Part shown: positions 1-11,939 of the stretch, piece after piece
Position numbering within the stretch: the first letter of the stretch is position 1
Layout of the letters: each line of letters begins with the position of its first letter
Source: Mactromeris polynyma
Lineage: Eukaryota > Mollusca > Bivalvia > Venerida > Mactridae
Reading direction: 5' to 3'
Assembly (NCBI GenBank): GCA_032209605.1
Contig: JASFXZ010000052.1
Location: 1,364,001-1,428,000, forward strand
DNA length: 64,000 bases
Position numbers and translations under genes: made by a program
The notes under the pieces: model-generated
Database searches by the model: none
Told to the model about the DNA's origin: nothing
Seen by the model: the letters and a program-made list of their open reading frames with translations, nothing else

Positions 1-434
1 AATCTCCTGTGGGCCAAATGATTGCTGTATGTAACTGAAATACCGTTGAAAAACATTATAATTCTCCCAACACAACAACAATAACAACAGTTTCTGGAAG
101 GTAATTCAGGTGCACTTGTAACATGGAGGACATGAATAATACAGATTCAAATAAATCAGAACATTGTGAATGATAAAAGCTGGTATATAGTATGGTTATA
201 TTAAGTTTTGTACTTATTGACATAGAATATGGAACATGCAGCCAAATATTACTGTATTAGATGACCTGGCTGTTGTGTATTGCCCCTGCTTGACAAGACA
301 ATTTTGTCATGGAAATAAGAAAAATATTGCTATCTTTACAAAATGCTTCTGTTTTCTATTTAATTTAATAATAATTGATCAGGCAATTATAGATATATTG
401 ACTTTGAAATTGACGCATAAATGTAATATTGTGT
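1..434. other. Non-coding, no feature recognised
   Basis: AT-rich sequence with only short chance open frames. No splice-framed exon, RNA gene or repeat was recognised. Confidence 0.5.
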
Positions 435-581
435 TTTATCACATAACTTGCACTCCAGGAGTGGCATAAAGCAGTGACATAAATATCATATGTAACTAGT
501 TACATAAATAGCCGAATCACAGCACTATTTAAAGTCTATTTAAAGATTGAAAACAATCTATTTATGGTGTTATGTGATAAA
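435..581. repeat. Small inverted-repeat element with 13-bp arms
   Basis: TTTATCACATAAC at 435-447 is the exact reverse complement of 569-581. Between the arms lies a perfect 16-bp palindrome, ATGTAACTAGTTACAT (490-505). This resembles a short non-autonomous DNA element or half of a larger foldback unit that continues into the hairpin at 586-701. No target-site duplication was identified, so the element class is unknown. Confidence 0.4.
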
Positions 582-585
582 CAGA

Positions 586-701
586 ATCTTACATGAGTGC
601 TTATTTGATATTGTTTTTATGAAACTCGTCGACTGAGCCTCGCGTCATATTCAGTCGACTCGTTTCATAAAAACAATATCAAATAAGCACTCATGTAAGA
701 T
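586..701. repeat. Long near-perfect hairpin (51-bp arms)
   Basis: Positions 586-625 are the exact reverse complement of 662-701 (40 bp). The pairing continues with 626-636 against 651-661 except for two bases, leaving a 14-nt loop at 637-650. Arms of about 51 bp with 49 matches are far beyond chance. The loop side contains GTCGAC sites. The hairpin could be a foldback MITE, a recent inverted duplication, or, if transcribed, a source of double-stranded RNA. No target-site duplication is visible. Confidence 0.8.
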
Positions 702-2490
702 CCTCTATATAGGATTTCGTGGCGGTTGCTAAATTTCGCAATTTCAGCCGTAATTAAATTATAGCAAATCAAATTTTATCAGATTTACATTTGTGCAAAT
801 ACTGTCTAAAGATGAAATTCGCCTTGGTACCAGCTTGTAAGGGGAGATCACTGAGGACGAAGCTACATATTATATATAAAACTTTCCAGTACTTTCAGCT
901 CAAGCATATTACAAAACAAGAAAAAATTAACATTCTTCTATTGATTTGAAAACATCAGACAATGTATTGGATTGAAATTCTTGCTACGGCATCCCAAAAC
1001 ATTTCTGTAGTTAAACATGATATATTTAATTCATTTATTTTTTTGCCTGAGAGTCGGTATGGATTTCAACAATTGCTCTATGGAATTCTGCTGGCATTTT
1101 GCTCGTAATTTTGTGTAAATGGCCTGAATGCAGATTACGAATTATTCTCCGTTGAATATTCATATAGAAATTTTTCCTGTTACAGAATTTCACTAGAAGT
1201 AGGTGATCATTTTTTTGGACGCATTCATTGAGGCTTTTGTGCCAAACTATTGTAACGGCCTCTTCACTAATACTGAGTTACCGCTGTCATACCCTTGTCA
1301 TGGAAAATGGTTCTGAATCTACAAAGATGGTTATGGTAAATCTTTGTGGCATATATCTATGTTGTTGACGTTCATTTTCAAGTGATTGTGATTACCCAAC
1401 CCGTTAGCTCTGTCTTACAGGGCATGTAGATAGACCCACTGTCTGACAGCGGCAAACTCTTAAGTTCAGAGACATTCATGATGGAAAAAATAAATGGTCT
1501 TGCAATTCCTTGCATTATGTTTGGAAAAAAGTAGGAAGAAATGTTTACTTTGGTCAGTGTCCTCTGTTAGCTTATCTGCCGACCTGTAAGTTAATAGCTA
1601 AGGGAGACAATCATGGGGTTTCAGATGTATCTTCTTTGGTAAACAATAGATAACGCTGTGATTTCTAGCCTAATTAGGTTTGGAACCTGAAGAGTTTTTG
1701 AAGAAGTCAAATATGTCTGTTGGCGTCAGTGTTTCATAATGTTAACGACTACAGAACAATACATGTTTGTGTAATATACAGTATTCTTTGAAGGACAACA
1801 TTATACTGACTTTTAACAAGTTTGCCGTATGTATATTTGCCTCAAGGGAGGTAATTAAGGCTAATTTGTTGGCGGATATATTCAGATGAGATGAAGCGGT
1901 CTTGAGAGGAGCAGACGGTAGCTGTGCACTATATTATACATTACCATATATGGTAAAATGCTGGTAAATTCATATAATAGGAATGGTCAGTATTTCCCAT
2001 GTGAGGAATAATCGTATATCATAAACAGGAAATTCTGGCTGGCTGGAATTTGACTAATGACCACCGCTGGACATAAACAACTTTGTCGAAAGAATTTTAT
2101 GACCATGCCATGCAATGGTACTGATGGACTGGTTCTTTGATCTGTGAAATTTATGATCTGTATCGCCTGTTTGAGTGAATAAAATTCATCTGCAAGTTCT
2201 TTATTTCTGGTGCTTTTTGTATTTGTGTTAATTCCATGAATTTAGATAAAAGAGAATAATGCTGTGTACACTGGTTTTATTTCGCATCATGAAAGATACT
2301 ACTTTTTTCATGAATATCTGTTTCATTTAGAATTCTCACACAGAAGTTAACTATTGGTCCATAGTGACAATTAGATGGAAAGAGCATTTAAAAAGATACT
2401 TAGATTCCAACTTCAACTTTGTGAATGAACATTTTTAACACCCTGTACTGTGTATAGAGATCATGTTTAGGTACAGCAATATTGGTCTAT
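702..2490. other. Non-coding, no feature recognised
   Basis: No exon, array or inverted repeat could be supported here. The longest open frames are chance-sized and lack splice-site framing. Confidence 0.45.
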
Positions 2491-2815
2491 GTCTCCTTCC
2501 AAACCCCTGTCTTGTCTAAACGAGTCCCATGAACAATATTTCAGTTTTACAGATATAGTGCTGCAATTGTCATAAATGGTTATGGAATTGCATTCTATTT
2601 AAGTTATGTGCATTTCATAACAATATAGATAGTACATAAAGAAAGAGTTTGGAAGGACGGTTTCAACGATACCAAATACTTAAAACCGCTAAAAACTGAG
2701 TTACAGGGTTCTGGAAATAAGGCGACGCTCATATAATGTTTCCTTCCTAGCCTTCGTCTTGTCTTAACATCCCACAAACAATATTTCATTCATACAGAGA
2801 TAGTGCCCACTTGTA
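2491..2815. repeat. Diverged direct duplication of about 80 bp
   Basis: The block at about 2491-2570 is repeated with substitutions at about 2738-2815. Both share a CTCCTTCC/TTCCTTCC start, a CTTGTCTTA/CTTGTCTAA core, an AACAATATTTCA core and an ACAGA-ATAGTGC end. The copies are about 250 bp apart. This is an old direct repeat, perhaps two copies of one interspersed element. Confidence 0.5.
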
Positions 2816-2819
2816 ACAG

Positions 2820-2920
2820 ATACAGTGTTGCCAGACACTCTGAACGACACGTCGTAAATGTGTGACATGTTATCACACCCAGTCACATTAACCTGACGCT
2901 GGGCCAACCAGTCCTATTGC
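2820..2920 (-). repeat. Dispersed repeat related to 24545-24655
   Basis: Read on the minus strand this segment shows GTCAGGTTAATG, then a GACTGGG-like segment and a GTCAC-rich segment. In the same order 24545-24655 shows GTCAGGTTAATG and ATGTGTCGCGTG. The two are diverged copies of one family, possibly the body of a SINE. The class is not certain. Confidence 0.35.
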
Positions 2921-4822
2921 TATACACTTATATTATTACATTGAATCCATTATAGCATCATAAATTCAATAAAAGATATTTTGGTAACAATACTACCCCT
3001 TCGTTTTTATTTCAAGAAGAACTCAGAAATGAAAATACCAACTCCTACCTGATGCACTGCAACGTTTCTTAATTCCATAATAGACGCCGCCCTTTTGGGT
3101 GGCACCAATAATGTCTAGAGCATAGACAAGGAAGTTGCTAGTACTATTTTTAAAGACTCGATGGTTTTAAGGACTCGTACTAGCCATCTTCCACTCAAGA
3201 GGCAAACACTCTACTGCTGAGGTGTTCCATAATTGTTGTAAAGTTGCTACTCATATTTGCCATTCAAAATGTGATGTTTCAACACCCTCTGCTGGATAAT
3301 TCAATCTAACAAAACCATTCCTTCCACTGTAGTTACTGTAGACCGAGGATTTGGAGCAAAACTGCGTATTTCCACTGATCTTGTAACAATCTGAAAATTG
3401 TTTAAGTTAGCCTTGAATTAGAACTAGCCAACAATCATTGTTGTAGAACTGATTATGTAGATTTGCTTACATTTCTCATTTATATGTATTGATTGGTATT
3501 CATTCTGTTTTTACATCTACATACACAGAAATGTGGAAACGTTCACCCCCATCGGCATTAGCTGACAAATTTGATGTAACTGATAAAGACTGTCTATTAG
3601 CACCTTGGATTGGAATCCAAATGTAGTTAAGGATATCAATAAGCTGATAGGAAAACTAAATGTGTTTCCATGGTCACCCTGGACTGTGGTCGACAGATTC
3701 TGTCCAACGTGGTTTACGTCAGCTAATAATATATTCTCTTACTGTGTGACATGAAATTTGTTATATTTGTAATCAACGTCAGATGATAGTGTTCTGTGAT
3801 GTAGAATTACTGAATTCACACACAATTACTTACGTTAGAGAACAAAAGTTGAGGCCTTCTGTAAAAAAAATTGTTTCATATACTCTGACAGACATGCATA
3901 ACGTTGCACCTAACTCAAATTTTGGTGGTTTTTCAGTGCATTTTTATCGTGTCATTTTAGTAGTTTGTTACAGATGTGCACAAATAATCATAAAAAATGT
4001 AATCCACTTTGTGACCCACTACAAATATGGAGGGTCAGTCACAGGTACCGCTTGCCAGGCCTCCAATAAGATATGTATACCAGCAAAACTGTTTTTTTTA
4101 ACTAGATATTACTTGGCCTATTAATTAGGCTCTGATTATCTTAATCCCACGTTGTGTGGACCCTATGTAAAACAAATTAAGAAAAGCAAAATCAAGAGAC
4201 ATAATTCCATTAAATTTTGAATAGCCCGCAGTTTTTGTCTTTTGTATACAGAAAAACAAGTTTTAAAACATTTGTTTAATTGATTTCAAATGCAAAATTT
4301 GGGTTGTTCTGCTGAAAGATGAAAAATTAGGGAGAGTATGTCTAATAGGGTAGGTGTGTTTATATAGACAAGTACGGTACATGTAATATTTCACCATGTA
4401 AACGTCCTTAGCTCCAACTTTTCACATCCTGATTAAGAAAACAAAATTTCTGGAATATTAAATACAAATTTCAACATGTTATGTCAGAATACAGAAAAAC
4501 TTGTTTGTTATACTAGGATTTATTTGACAAAACTCGTAATATACTCGTAATATTTGTTGGTACAAACAGACAATCGCGATTTACATATTCTCACGAGATC
4601 TGATGTTTCTCGATATTTGTCTTGTTTTGCTTACTGAAACATTACGATTTTAAATGATTTACAAGTGAAGACTGTTATATTAACCCGGAAATTTGTTTAG
4701 CTGCCCGGAAAATTTCTTATCTCCATATAAGGTCTACATGCATAATTAACATATGGGTATTCAATATATCAGGTTACTGATAATGTACACGTAGTCGGGA
4801 GTACCCCAGTGGTTTGCGATAA
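2921..4822. other. Non-coding, no feature recognised
   Basis: AT-rich sequence. An open frame of about 110 codons at 3783-4124 lacks splice framing and recognisable protein features. No repeat could be supported. Confidence 0.4.
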
Positions 4823-5004
4823 CAGTAAATTCTCAATTAAAAAAAAACACTTTAATAATAAGACCACCTCAAAATTACGACCACAATTTTCAAGTCCATT
4901 TCCACAGTTTTGCTCTTTATTCAACCTCAATATTAAGACCACCTCAATTATGATGACCAATTTTCAAAGGTCCCAAGGATGGTCTTATTATTGAGGTTTT
5001 ACTG
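4823..5004 (-). mobile_element. CAGTAAAACCTC-family MITE (pogo/Tigger-like), copy 1
   Basis: In minus orientation the element starts CAGTAAAACCTCAATAATAA at 5004. It ends near 4823 with an imperfect inverted copy (CAGTAAATTCTC on the + strand). Inside are repeated GACCACCTC / GAGGTGGTC segments shared with the other copies in this window. CAGT...ACTG termini with TA duplication are typical of the pogo/Tigger branch of Tc1/mariner. No coding capacity remains. The flanking TA is not preserved here. Confidence 0.7.
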
Positions 5005-5502
5005 CATAAATAATAACTACAAACTTTTTTACTCATTTTGACGTTTAAACCCTTGTTCCTTATGGCAACATGCCAAGAGAAGAATTATTAATTTAGAAAT
5101 GTTTGAATGACTTCATTCTTGGTTCAAGCCCCTGGACTTCATGACAGTAAAGTGACTGGAGAAATGTTACTGGAAAGATTATTCAAATTTTAGAAATTTC
5201 ATGTTAAAACATACCAATACCCTAACGGCAACAGGGCTTATAAGTATTTTAATTAGCAATAGATGTAGCTTCTGTCAATGAGTATGAAGAATTTGATATC
5301 TCAAAATATTTCATTTACATGAAAAATTGATGAAATACTTCCTGAAGGAGAAAATCATATTGTTCAATTGATTATTTTGCCAGGAGACTTTAAGGTTGAA
5401 GTTGCTGTGTTTGAAATGAGATCAAAGAGGCAACCGAATTACTGTCTCATTTATCACGATCTATTTACACCAAAAATTCGCTTAGAGACCACCTCTGGTC
5501 TA
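5005..5502. other. Non-coding, MITE fragment at the right end
   Basis: Mostly unique AT-rich sequence. At about 5478-5497 a CGCTTAGAGACCACCTC segment resembles an internal part of the CAGTAAAACCTC family. It may be a truncated copy interrupted by the next element. Confidence 0.35.
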
Positions 5503-5683
5503 CAGTCGGACCTCGTTGATTTGCCAACGATCAATCCGAAAAACTTGGTATCATCTGAAATAAATATCAGGTCCCGATGTATCTTATCTTAGGCACGTCT
5601 AATTGAAATCGCCTATTCGAAACCATGTATTTTTCAAAATAAAATTTCGGACCCGATGAATTCGTATGAACGATGTCCGACTG
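5503..5683. mobile_element. Second MITE family with CAGTCGGAC ends and TA flanks
   Basis: The left end CAGTCGGACCTCGTT (from 5503) is mirrored on the right by AACGATGTCCGACTG, ending at 5683. Both sides are flanked by TA (5501-5502 and 5684-5685). It is about 181 bp and non-coding. The terminal CAGT and the TA target site again point to the Tc1/mariner superfamily, probably pogo-like. It sits next to a member of the CAGTAAAACCTC family, which may record nested insertion. Confidence 0.7.
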
Positions 5684-5708
5684 TACTTCAGTCATCATAT
5701 TAAATATA

Positions 5709-5888
5709 CAGCAAAACCTCGCTTAAAGACCAACTCAAATTTAAGGCCATCTAAGTTAAATATATATTTTATTTCATGGAATGTTGGTCAGGTTTCTTCT
5801 GTACTTTAACTGTATAATCCAACCGCCTCACAACTAAGACCCAATGTAGTTCGGAACCAAGGGTGGTCATATTGTTGAGGTTTCTCTG
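5709..5888 (+). mobile_element. CAGTAAAACCTC-family MITE, copy 2
   Basis: The left end CAGCAAAACCTCGCTTAAAG follows a TA at 5707-5708. The right end is GTTGAGGTTTCTCTG at 5888. Internal CCACCCTTGGTTCCGAAC-type sequence occurs on the opposite strand, as in related copies. It is about 180 bp, diverged and non-coding. Confidence 0.65.
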
Positions 5889-8212
5889 CCCCAAGAGACA
5901 ATTATAGATCCTGAGTGCCATGAATAAATCAATGAAAAAATAATTTTCCTAGTTAATCATTTTCCTAAAGAAGAGAACAGTAATGAATTTTAAATTCAAA
6001 TTATTTTAATTGTTATAATGGGGGGCTAAAGTGGCAAAACCATTTTGATTCAGTTTTCGTAAGGCTGTAGTTACGCTTAGTTTGTGCAAAATCAGCAATT
6101 TCACAAGTAATTATTTTCAGATGGAACTTTTTTGCCTGAAGTCGATTTTTTAATGCAATATGAAAATAATTTAAATATGCGATTGGTTTAATGTCAAAGT
6201 TTAATTGACTGAAAAATGATAATGATAGAAAAGATGGGGACGTTGTCATTGCTCGACTTGTCTCATTGTCTGCATGTCATTTACCGACATTTAATGTCGG
6301 ACAATTACCGTTCTCAAGTAACTGCGGATAAAAATATTTCTACATCTACCATATAATTGTATGGACTGTTGACATTTTCATAATCGTTTAAGATTTGGAT
6401 GTATTGTATTGATCTGTGTTAGTCAAAAGTTGGGATACGAGAAACAGATCAATATATATGTAGCAATATATAGCTATGTAGTTAGTGGTAGGGGTTATAT
6501 TTACGACAATTTCATTATCAAGATTGCTGTAGATCTGACGTACTTTTATGTCATACCTGTCAGGTGGTCAAATTTTATATATAATATACTGCTAACCAAA
6601 CAGGACGCAGCTGCTTAGTATTGCATGCTGGTTAACATCGCTGTGACGTGTTTTTAGTGGCAAATTTAATTGAACTTGCGTGTAGTTAAATACAGAAATA
6701 TTTCGGTGAATTATTAGTGAAAACATAAAACGTACCGTTTCTCAAAATGGATTTATGAATTTGAAAGTGGTTAACAAGCCTCGTTCTGTTTGTATTGTGA
6801 ATGTATTCTATGAGTTGCTTGTATTATTCCAAATAAGGACTATAAATCATCATCTAATGTTTCAAATGGATTTACCGAGTTTTGAGTGATTTATCTTTCA
6901 GCATAATTTTTTATATTGATCGCTGCAGCCTATTAGTTGATATCCACAATTTTGTAGACTTTTCTCTGCACACAAATTTTTTTTTGTACGTGAACAACTG
7001 TGGTAGCTATATTGAATGATCAATCATTGAATTTAAGTAAACAAAACACTGTGTAATGTTTCTTGTTTTATGACGAAATATATTTTAAAGAAAGCATATA
7101 TTTATGGACATATATATGTAGTGCCGAGAGAATTCAAGTGTGTACTTGTAATATTATTAGAATATATAGGATTTCATTCTACACTGCATGTATAGTCAAA
7201 GATTACAATTACCATTGATAGGATTTCAGTTTTCAGTTTTGTGAGTGTAATGTATGAAAGAAATGATTGCTATCTATGTGCAAAGTTGGCTTACTTTGAT
7301 GTCACATTTTTATGCGAGCCTAAAATGTGTTATATTCTGAATATCTATGTGGACATCTTAGATTTGTGGCGATTTGCTTTCAGTGAATTCTGTAATGAAG
7401 GACTTTTTAAACTATTTGCTTAAATACAGAGGTATAGTGGTTTAAAGGGATTCCTGGTCCCTAGGTCATGAGTACGAGTCACTCAATGAGGAAGGGTCGC
7501 CGGTGACCTTTACTGTCCCAGAATTTTGTTTGTTTTTTATTGAGTTTAAACCCTAGGTGATTATATGGCATATTTCGATTTATTCATCCAGTGGTACATA
7601 TAAACTATGACGGAAATTCTATGTTAACATTTATCATAATGATATTTTTTTGGATGATTCGCTCTTGTATTCATGACAATATAATGTTGCTTAATTCAGT
7701 CGGGAATATTTGTGCAATATTTATTCATTTGGACACTTACATTATTATCCTAACATCAATGGTTATGTATTTTATCCTTTAGCATAAGTAAGCCGGTGAT
7801 AACAGATAAAGTGTTTGCCACATTTCAATTTTATCATGTATTTAGCACCCTGGGATGGTTAACAAGGTATTCTGGGTATCATAGATAACAAGAAGCCGTG
7901 AGACTGCACATTTTTCATGTAATACATTCAACAATGTTTGAGAATGACATAATATTACAGGTGTGACATACAGTACTAGGTAAATACAGCGTTATCTGAT
8001 CAATATATCAGGTAGATCATAACCATATCTTTATACTGTGCAATCATAGATTTACTTGTCTATAACACAATCTATATGCACAAGCCTGATAAGATATAAC
8101 TGTAGGTAAATATTTACTTTCTTCATCGAAATTTAATTACTGCTTAAAAATTTGGCCTAAAAATATTTGTTTCCTGTTACATGCCATAGTTAGGTATTTT
8201 TCTTTTTTTATG
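5889..8212. other. Non-coding, one short palindrome
   Basis: No exon or transposon could be supported. CCGACATT-T-AATGTCGG at 6284-6300 is a perfect 8+8 bp palindrome. A GTCCCTAGGTCA...GGTCGCCGGTGACC segment near 7460-7510 is locally symmetric but too short to classify. Confidence 0.4.
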
Positions 8213-8368
8213 CAGTAAAACCTCAATAATAAGACCACTCTTGGGACCATTGAAAACTGTGAACACTGAGATGATCTTAATATTGAGGTTGAATAAATAG
8301 CTAAACAGTGGAAATGGAATTGAAAATTGTGTTCTAAATGATGAGGTCTTTAAGTGACTGGTTTTACT
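8213..8368 (+). mobile_element. CAGTAAAACCTC-family MITE, copy 3
   Basis: The element begins CAGTAAAACCTCAATAATAA at 8213 and ends with GGTTTTACT at 8368. It includes the shared internal segments CTTGGGACCATTGAAAA and AATATTGAGGTTGAATAAA. It is about 156 bp, slightly shorter than the other copies, and has no coding capacity. Confidence 0.7.
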
Positions 8369-9217
8369 ACAATGAATGTATATTTATATACCTTTGAATG
8401 GGGAGGGGACAGAGATTGCTATGTTTGACCGTCAGAATTTCAACCGAAAAACAGTCAGGGTACGTATAATTAGGTTAATGGTCACATAACAGGAAACAAA
8501 CAGACATTTTTAATGGCCTTACTATGTAATTGAGGTATTAAAGAGGAGGCCAATTTAGATAACAGATGCAGAGGATAAAGTGTAATAAGTCTGATCCTAT
8601 CTGATGTAATCTATCCAGGCTTTAAAGTGAAACTTGCAATTAATTGGACCTCATACAAGGTTAAGGGCACTTTACGTTGTACCAGCTGCAAAGGCACGGT
8701 AAGATTGCACCATGACATTGGACAATCAACCAAAATCTGACTTATAATTATTTCAGAACTTGGGCCTTAGTAACAAATGTTTTAAGACTGAAAGTCGGAC
8801 TTAAAGATGTATCTGGCTCATCTGAACATAAAATGTTTGAATTGGCTTTATCCAGTATTGTTGTTACACTGGCTAAAACATCTCTAATAAGAGCCATTGC
8901 AATGTTAAAACGATTGAACAAATATTTTTTTATCATATTACTAACACAGTCAAAGCCTGTAAAATAGCCTGATTGTTAAAAAGACTGGAAGTTTTTTTTA
9001 ATTTCATGATGTGCAAACATCTTTCCTGAACAAATATGGATTAATACATTATGAGTTCATTCTTTGTTAATGCATGTTTAGTGATGTTTTAACTATAGGA
9101 AATATATGTGTCATGTTTGGTTAGGTAAACAAATGAACAAAAAATGAGCATTATAGTATTACTTTGAGACTTTAAATTTGCACAAGTTAAATTTACCAGC
9201 CTCTCAGTTTTATTGAA
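8369..9217. other. Non-coding, no feature recognised
   Basis: No gene or repeat could be supported in this stretch. Confidence 0.4.
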
Positions 9218-9290
9218 TATAAATGGATGCAATAATATAAATGGATGCAATAATATAAATGGATGCAATAATATAAATGGATGCAATAAT
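9218..9290. repeat. 18-bp minisatellite, about 4 copies
   Basis: The unit ATAAATGGATGCAATAAT is repeated with starts 18 bp apart (AAATGG at 9221, 9239, 9257 and 9275), with no substitutions seen. Because 18 is a multiple of 3, the array gives a repetitive HPFILL peptide on the minus strand. That peptide is not considered a gene. Confidence 0.9.
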
Positions 9291-9615
9291 TAAGTTTGTC
9301 TGAATAATTGCTGTTACCCACTCTACACATTTGCCAAGATTTATCAAAATCTATTCTGTTATATTAAAACAACATTGGAGCAAAATTAGAAAAATTTACA
9401 ATTGAAAGTCTAAGGTTTCAGTCTTAAAATATTTGTGAATAATGCCCCAGGTATGAACTAAGTGTAAGTCAGATTTTGGTCGAGTGTCTAATGTCATGTC
9501 ATCCATCTTACTGTGCCTTTGTAGCTTTCAATACGATAAAATACAATAAAGCATGCAAAGCAAACTAAATATTTAGCATTGGAAATGATGTATGCGCACC
9601 TACAAAACATAGAAT
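9291..9615. other. Non-coding, no feature recognised
   Basis: No gene or repeat could be supported in this stretch. Confidence 0.4.
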
Positions 9616-9790
9616 ACATTATAACCTCAATAAAGAGGCCATCCTTGGTTCAGAAGGTGGTCTTTGTTCTGAGATGGTCTGAATATCGAATTACGATGTG
9701 GAAGGAAAAATAAAAACTGTTCCATGAAAATGCAATCTTATTAATTATGTGGGCTTAGTTTTGAGGTGGTCTTTTAGTAAGGTTTTTCTG
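9616..9790 (+). mobile_element. CAGTAAAACCTC-family MITE, copy 4 (decayed)
   Basis: The segment ATAACCTCAATAAAGAGGCC near the left and GTAAGGTTTTTCTG at the right match the family ends after decay. Internal sequence (CATCCTTGGTTCAGAA, GATGGTCTGAATATCGA) is closer to the copy at 20286 than to the others, suggesting a subfamily. Confidence 0.55.
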
Positions 9791-9864
9791 CCAATAAATC
9801 AGTGGATCGATACTTTCTGCATTGATTATCCCATGATGTATAGTATTGGATATTTTGATCTGAC

Positions 9865-9975
9865 GTCGTTGTGGTGTAGTGGTTAGCATAACGGACGGGC
9901 AATCCGTAGACCTGGGTTTGATTCCCGGTAGCGCCATTGACCGATTTTTCGTGTTTCTCAAACTTGACTTTATTT
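9865..9975 (+). mobile_element. tRNA-derived SINE, copy 1
   Basis: A tRNA-like head (9865-9936) has an A box (TGGTGTAGTGGTTAGCATA), a perfect 5-bp anticodon stem (ACGGA/TCCGT), a B-box-like GGTTTGATTCC and a 3' TAGCGCCA. An acceptor-stem mismatch and G instead of T at position 33 argue against a working tRNA. The same head and tail (TTGACCGATTTTTCGTGTT...ACTTTATT) recur at 30423, which identifies a short SINE. Polymerase III transcription is inferred from the family. Confidence 0.75.
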
Positions 9976-10171
9976 CTCACTTCTCTTCCTCTTTATAGGA
10001 TAAGTCTAAATAACATTAAATCATGTACTTATATGCCTTGCAAAACAATTATTTTCAGGCCCCTTTGTTTGATTTATTGTTGCAAAAATACATGTATGAA
10101 TTCAACAGTAAATCTGTCCAGTATGCAAGGCTATAAAACTGACTTGATACCTGTCAATTTGAGAGGGTGAA

Positions 10172-10222
10172 CAGAACCAACCAATGAGAAGCATGCTCTA
10201 AGACTGGTCTTGAAACTCTGAT
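10172..10222. repeat. Fragment of the paired-CCAAT dispersed family
   Basis: AACCAACCAATGAGAAGCAT followed by AAGACTGGTCTTGAAACT matches one side of the family seen complete at 45533, 49521, 50455 and 52182. Confidence 0.45.
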
Positions 10223-11126
10223 TCTTTACCTCAGACAATGAATAGGAATGTTGAACCTAAGTGACCTTTAGGGTGTCACCAGTTTTGCTTAGTAAACATA
10301 TCTGCCTGGAAGTAGTTCTTGAAGATTCATTAGAGAGTAATTGTCTTCATTGTGAAGCCGACAAAATGACAGATTAATATATTTTCTCATCCATGTTTAG
10401 ACAGCTTGTTTTGTCATATTACTGACATAACCAGTAATGGAATGTGGTGACCTCATAATTAACTGCCTGCCTTCATCAATGTGTAGAGATAGCAAAAACA
10501 TCAGTATACCATGTTTGTCATTGTCAATGCAACCCTCCCACTTGTTCAAGAATTTCCCTGGTCTGATACTTGAAACTTTCCATTGTAAGCCTAACCCCCC
10601 CCTCATCCCCCGCAGCAGATCACGCAGCAGCAAGAGTGCTCTAAAATCAAGTTAACTCATGTCATGATGACATCATTCATATTTGTTGAAGCCCATACAC
10701 CCAGAAATCAGTTTGCACAACTCTTGACACACTTCATATTTCTCATTGGGGTTCTGTGTTGTGCATATGTTGGACACATTAAATAGAATAAGTATGGTAT
10801 GCATATATAATATCAACCTTCAATATTACAATTTCTTGGTAAAACATTAATATTGACATTCTGTAAACATGTTGTCTGTCTCTTCATGTTTTTGAATTTC
10901 TTGATGTAAACAGTTACTTACATGATTAACTAATTAACATGAAATGGCATGTGTCTAATTAAGAATGTGTAAATTTTATCCTTTGTAATAGTTAAATGTT
11001 GCTTGGTTATGCATTTAGTGACGCATTTAGTGACATTTAATTATAATGCTCTACTGAAACTTAGTAAAACATCAAAATGATATCAACTCCAGTATTATTG
11101 ATGCAGATGTCAAACAACTTGGAAAT
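10223..11126. other. Non-coding, no feature recognised
   Basis: No gene or repeat could be supported. Open frames near 10400-10650 occur on both strands and lack splice framing. Confidence 0.4.
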
Positions 11127-11939
11127 CTGTTGTCACATTTTAGCTCACCTGAACTATGGGTTCATTGGGCAAGCTGTTGTCACATTTTAGCTCACATGAA
11201 CCATGGGTCCATTGGGCAAGCTGTTGTCACATTTTAGCTCACCTGAACTATGGGTTCATTGGGCAAGCTGTTGTCACATTTTAGCTCACATGAACTATGG
11301 GTTCATTGGGCAAGCTGTTGTCACATTTTAGCTCACATGAACCATGGGTCTATTGAGCAAGCTGTTGTCGCATTTTGGCACACCTGAACCATGGCTCCAT
11401 TGGGCAAGCTGTTGTCGCATTTTGGCACACCTGAACCATGGGTCCATTGAGCAAGCTGTTGTCGCATTTTGGCACACCTGAACCATGGGTCCATTGGGCA
11501 AGCTGTTGTCGCATTTTGGCACACCTCAACCATGGCTCCATTGGGCAAGCTGTTGTCGCATTTTGGCACACCTGAACCATGGGTCCATTGGGCAAGCTGT
11601 TGTCACATTATAGCACACATGAACCATGGGTCCATTGGGCAAGCTGTTGTCACATTATAGCACACATGAACCATGGGTCCATTGGGCAAGCTGTTGTCAC
11701 ATTTTAGCTGACCGGAACCATGGATCCATTGGGCAAGCTGTTGTCACATTTTAGCTCACCTGAACCATGGGTTCATTGGGCAAGCTGTTGTCACATTTTA
11801 GCTCACCTGAACCATGGGTTCATTTGGCAAGCTGTTGTCGCAATTTGGCACACCTGAACCATGTGTTTATTGGGCAAGCTGTTGTCGCATTTTGGCACAC
11901 CTGAACCATGGGTTTATTTGGCAAGCTGTTGTCACATTT
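11127..11939. repeat. 47-bp minisatellite, about 17 copies, two subtypes
   Basis: The unit holds TTTTAGCTCACCTGAAC, CATGGGTCCATTGGGCAAG and CTGTTGTCACA. Two subtypes occur in blocks. One reads GTCACATTTTAGCTCAC (first copies and again near 11700-11810). The other reads GTCGCATTTTGGCACAC (about 11369-11570 and 11840-11900). A third form, CACATTATAGCACAC, lies between them. Block exchange between subtypes suggests unequal crossover or conversion. Open frames inside it on both strands are period artefacts. Confidence 0.9.

Noticed and set aside
3783..4124. 113-codon + frame
   Set aside because: No domain, AT-driven composition, no splice framing.
9865..9936. Functional tRNA gene (Ala-like GGC loop)
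   Set aside because: G at position 33, acceptor and T-stem mismatches, and an identical head plus tail at a second locus indicate a SINE.
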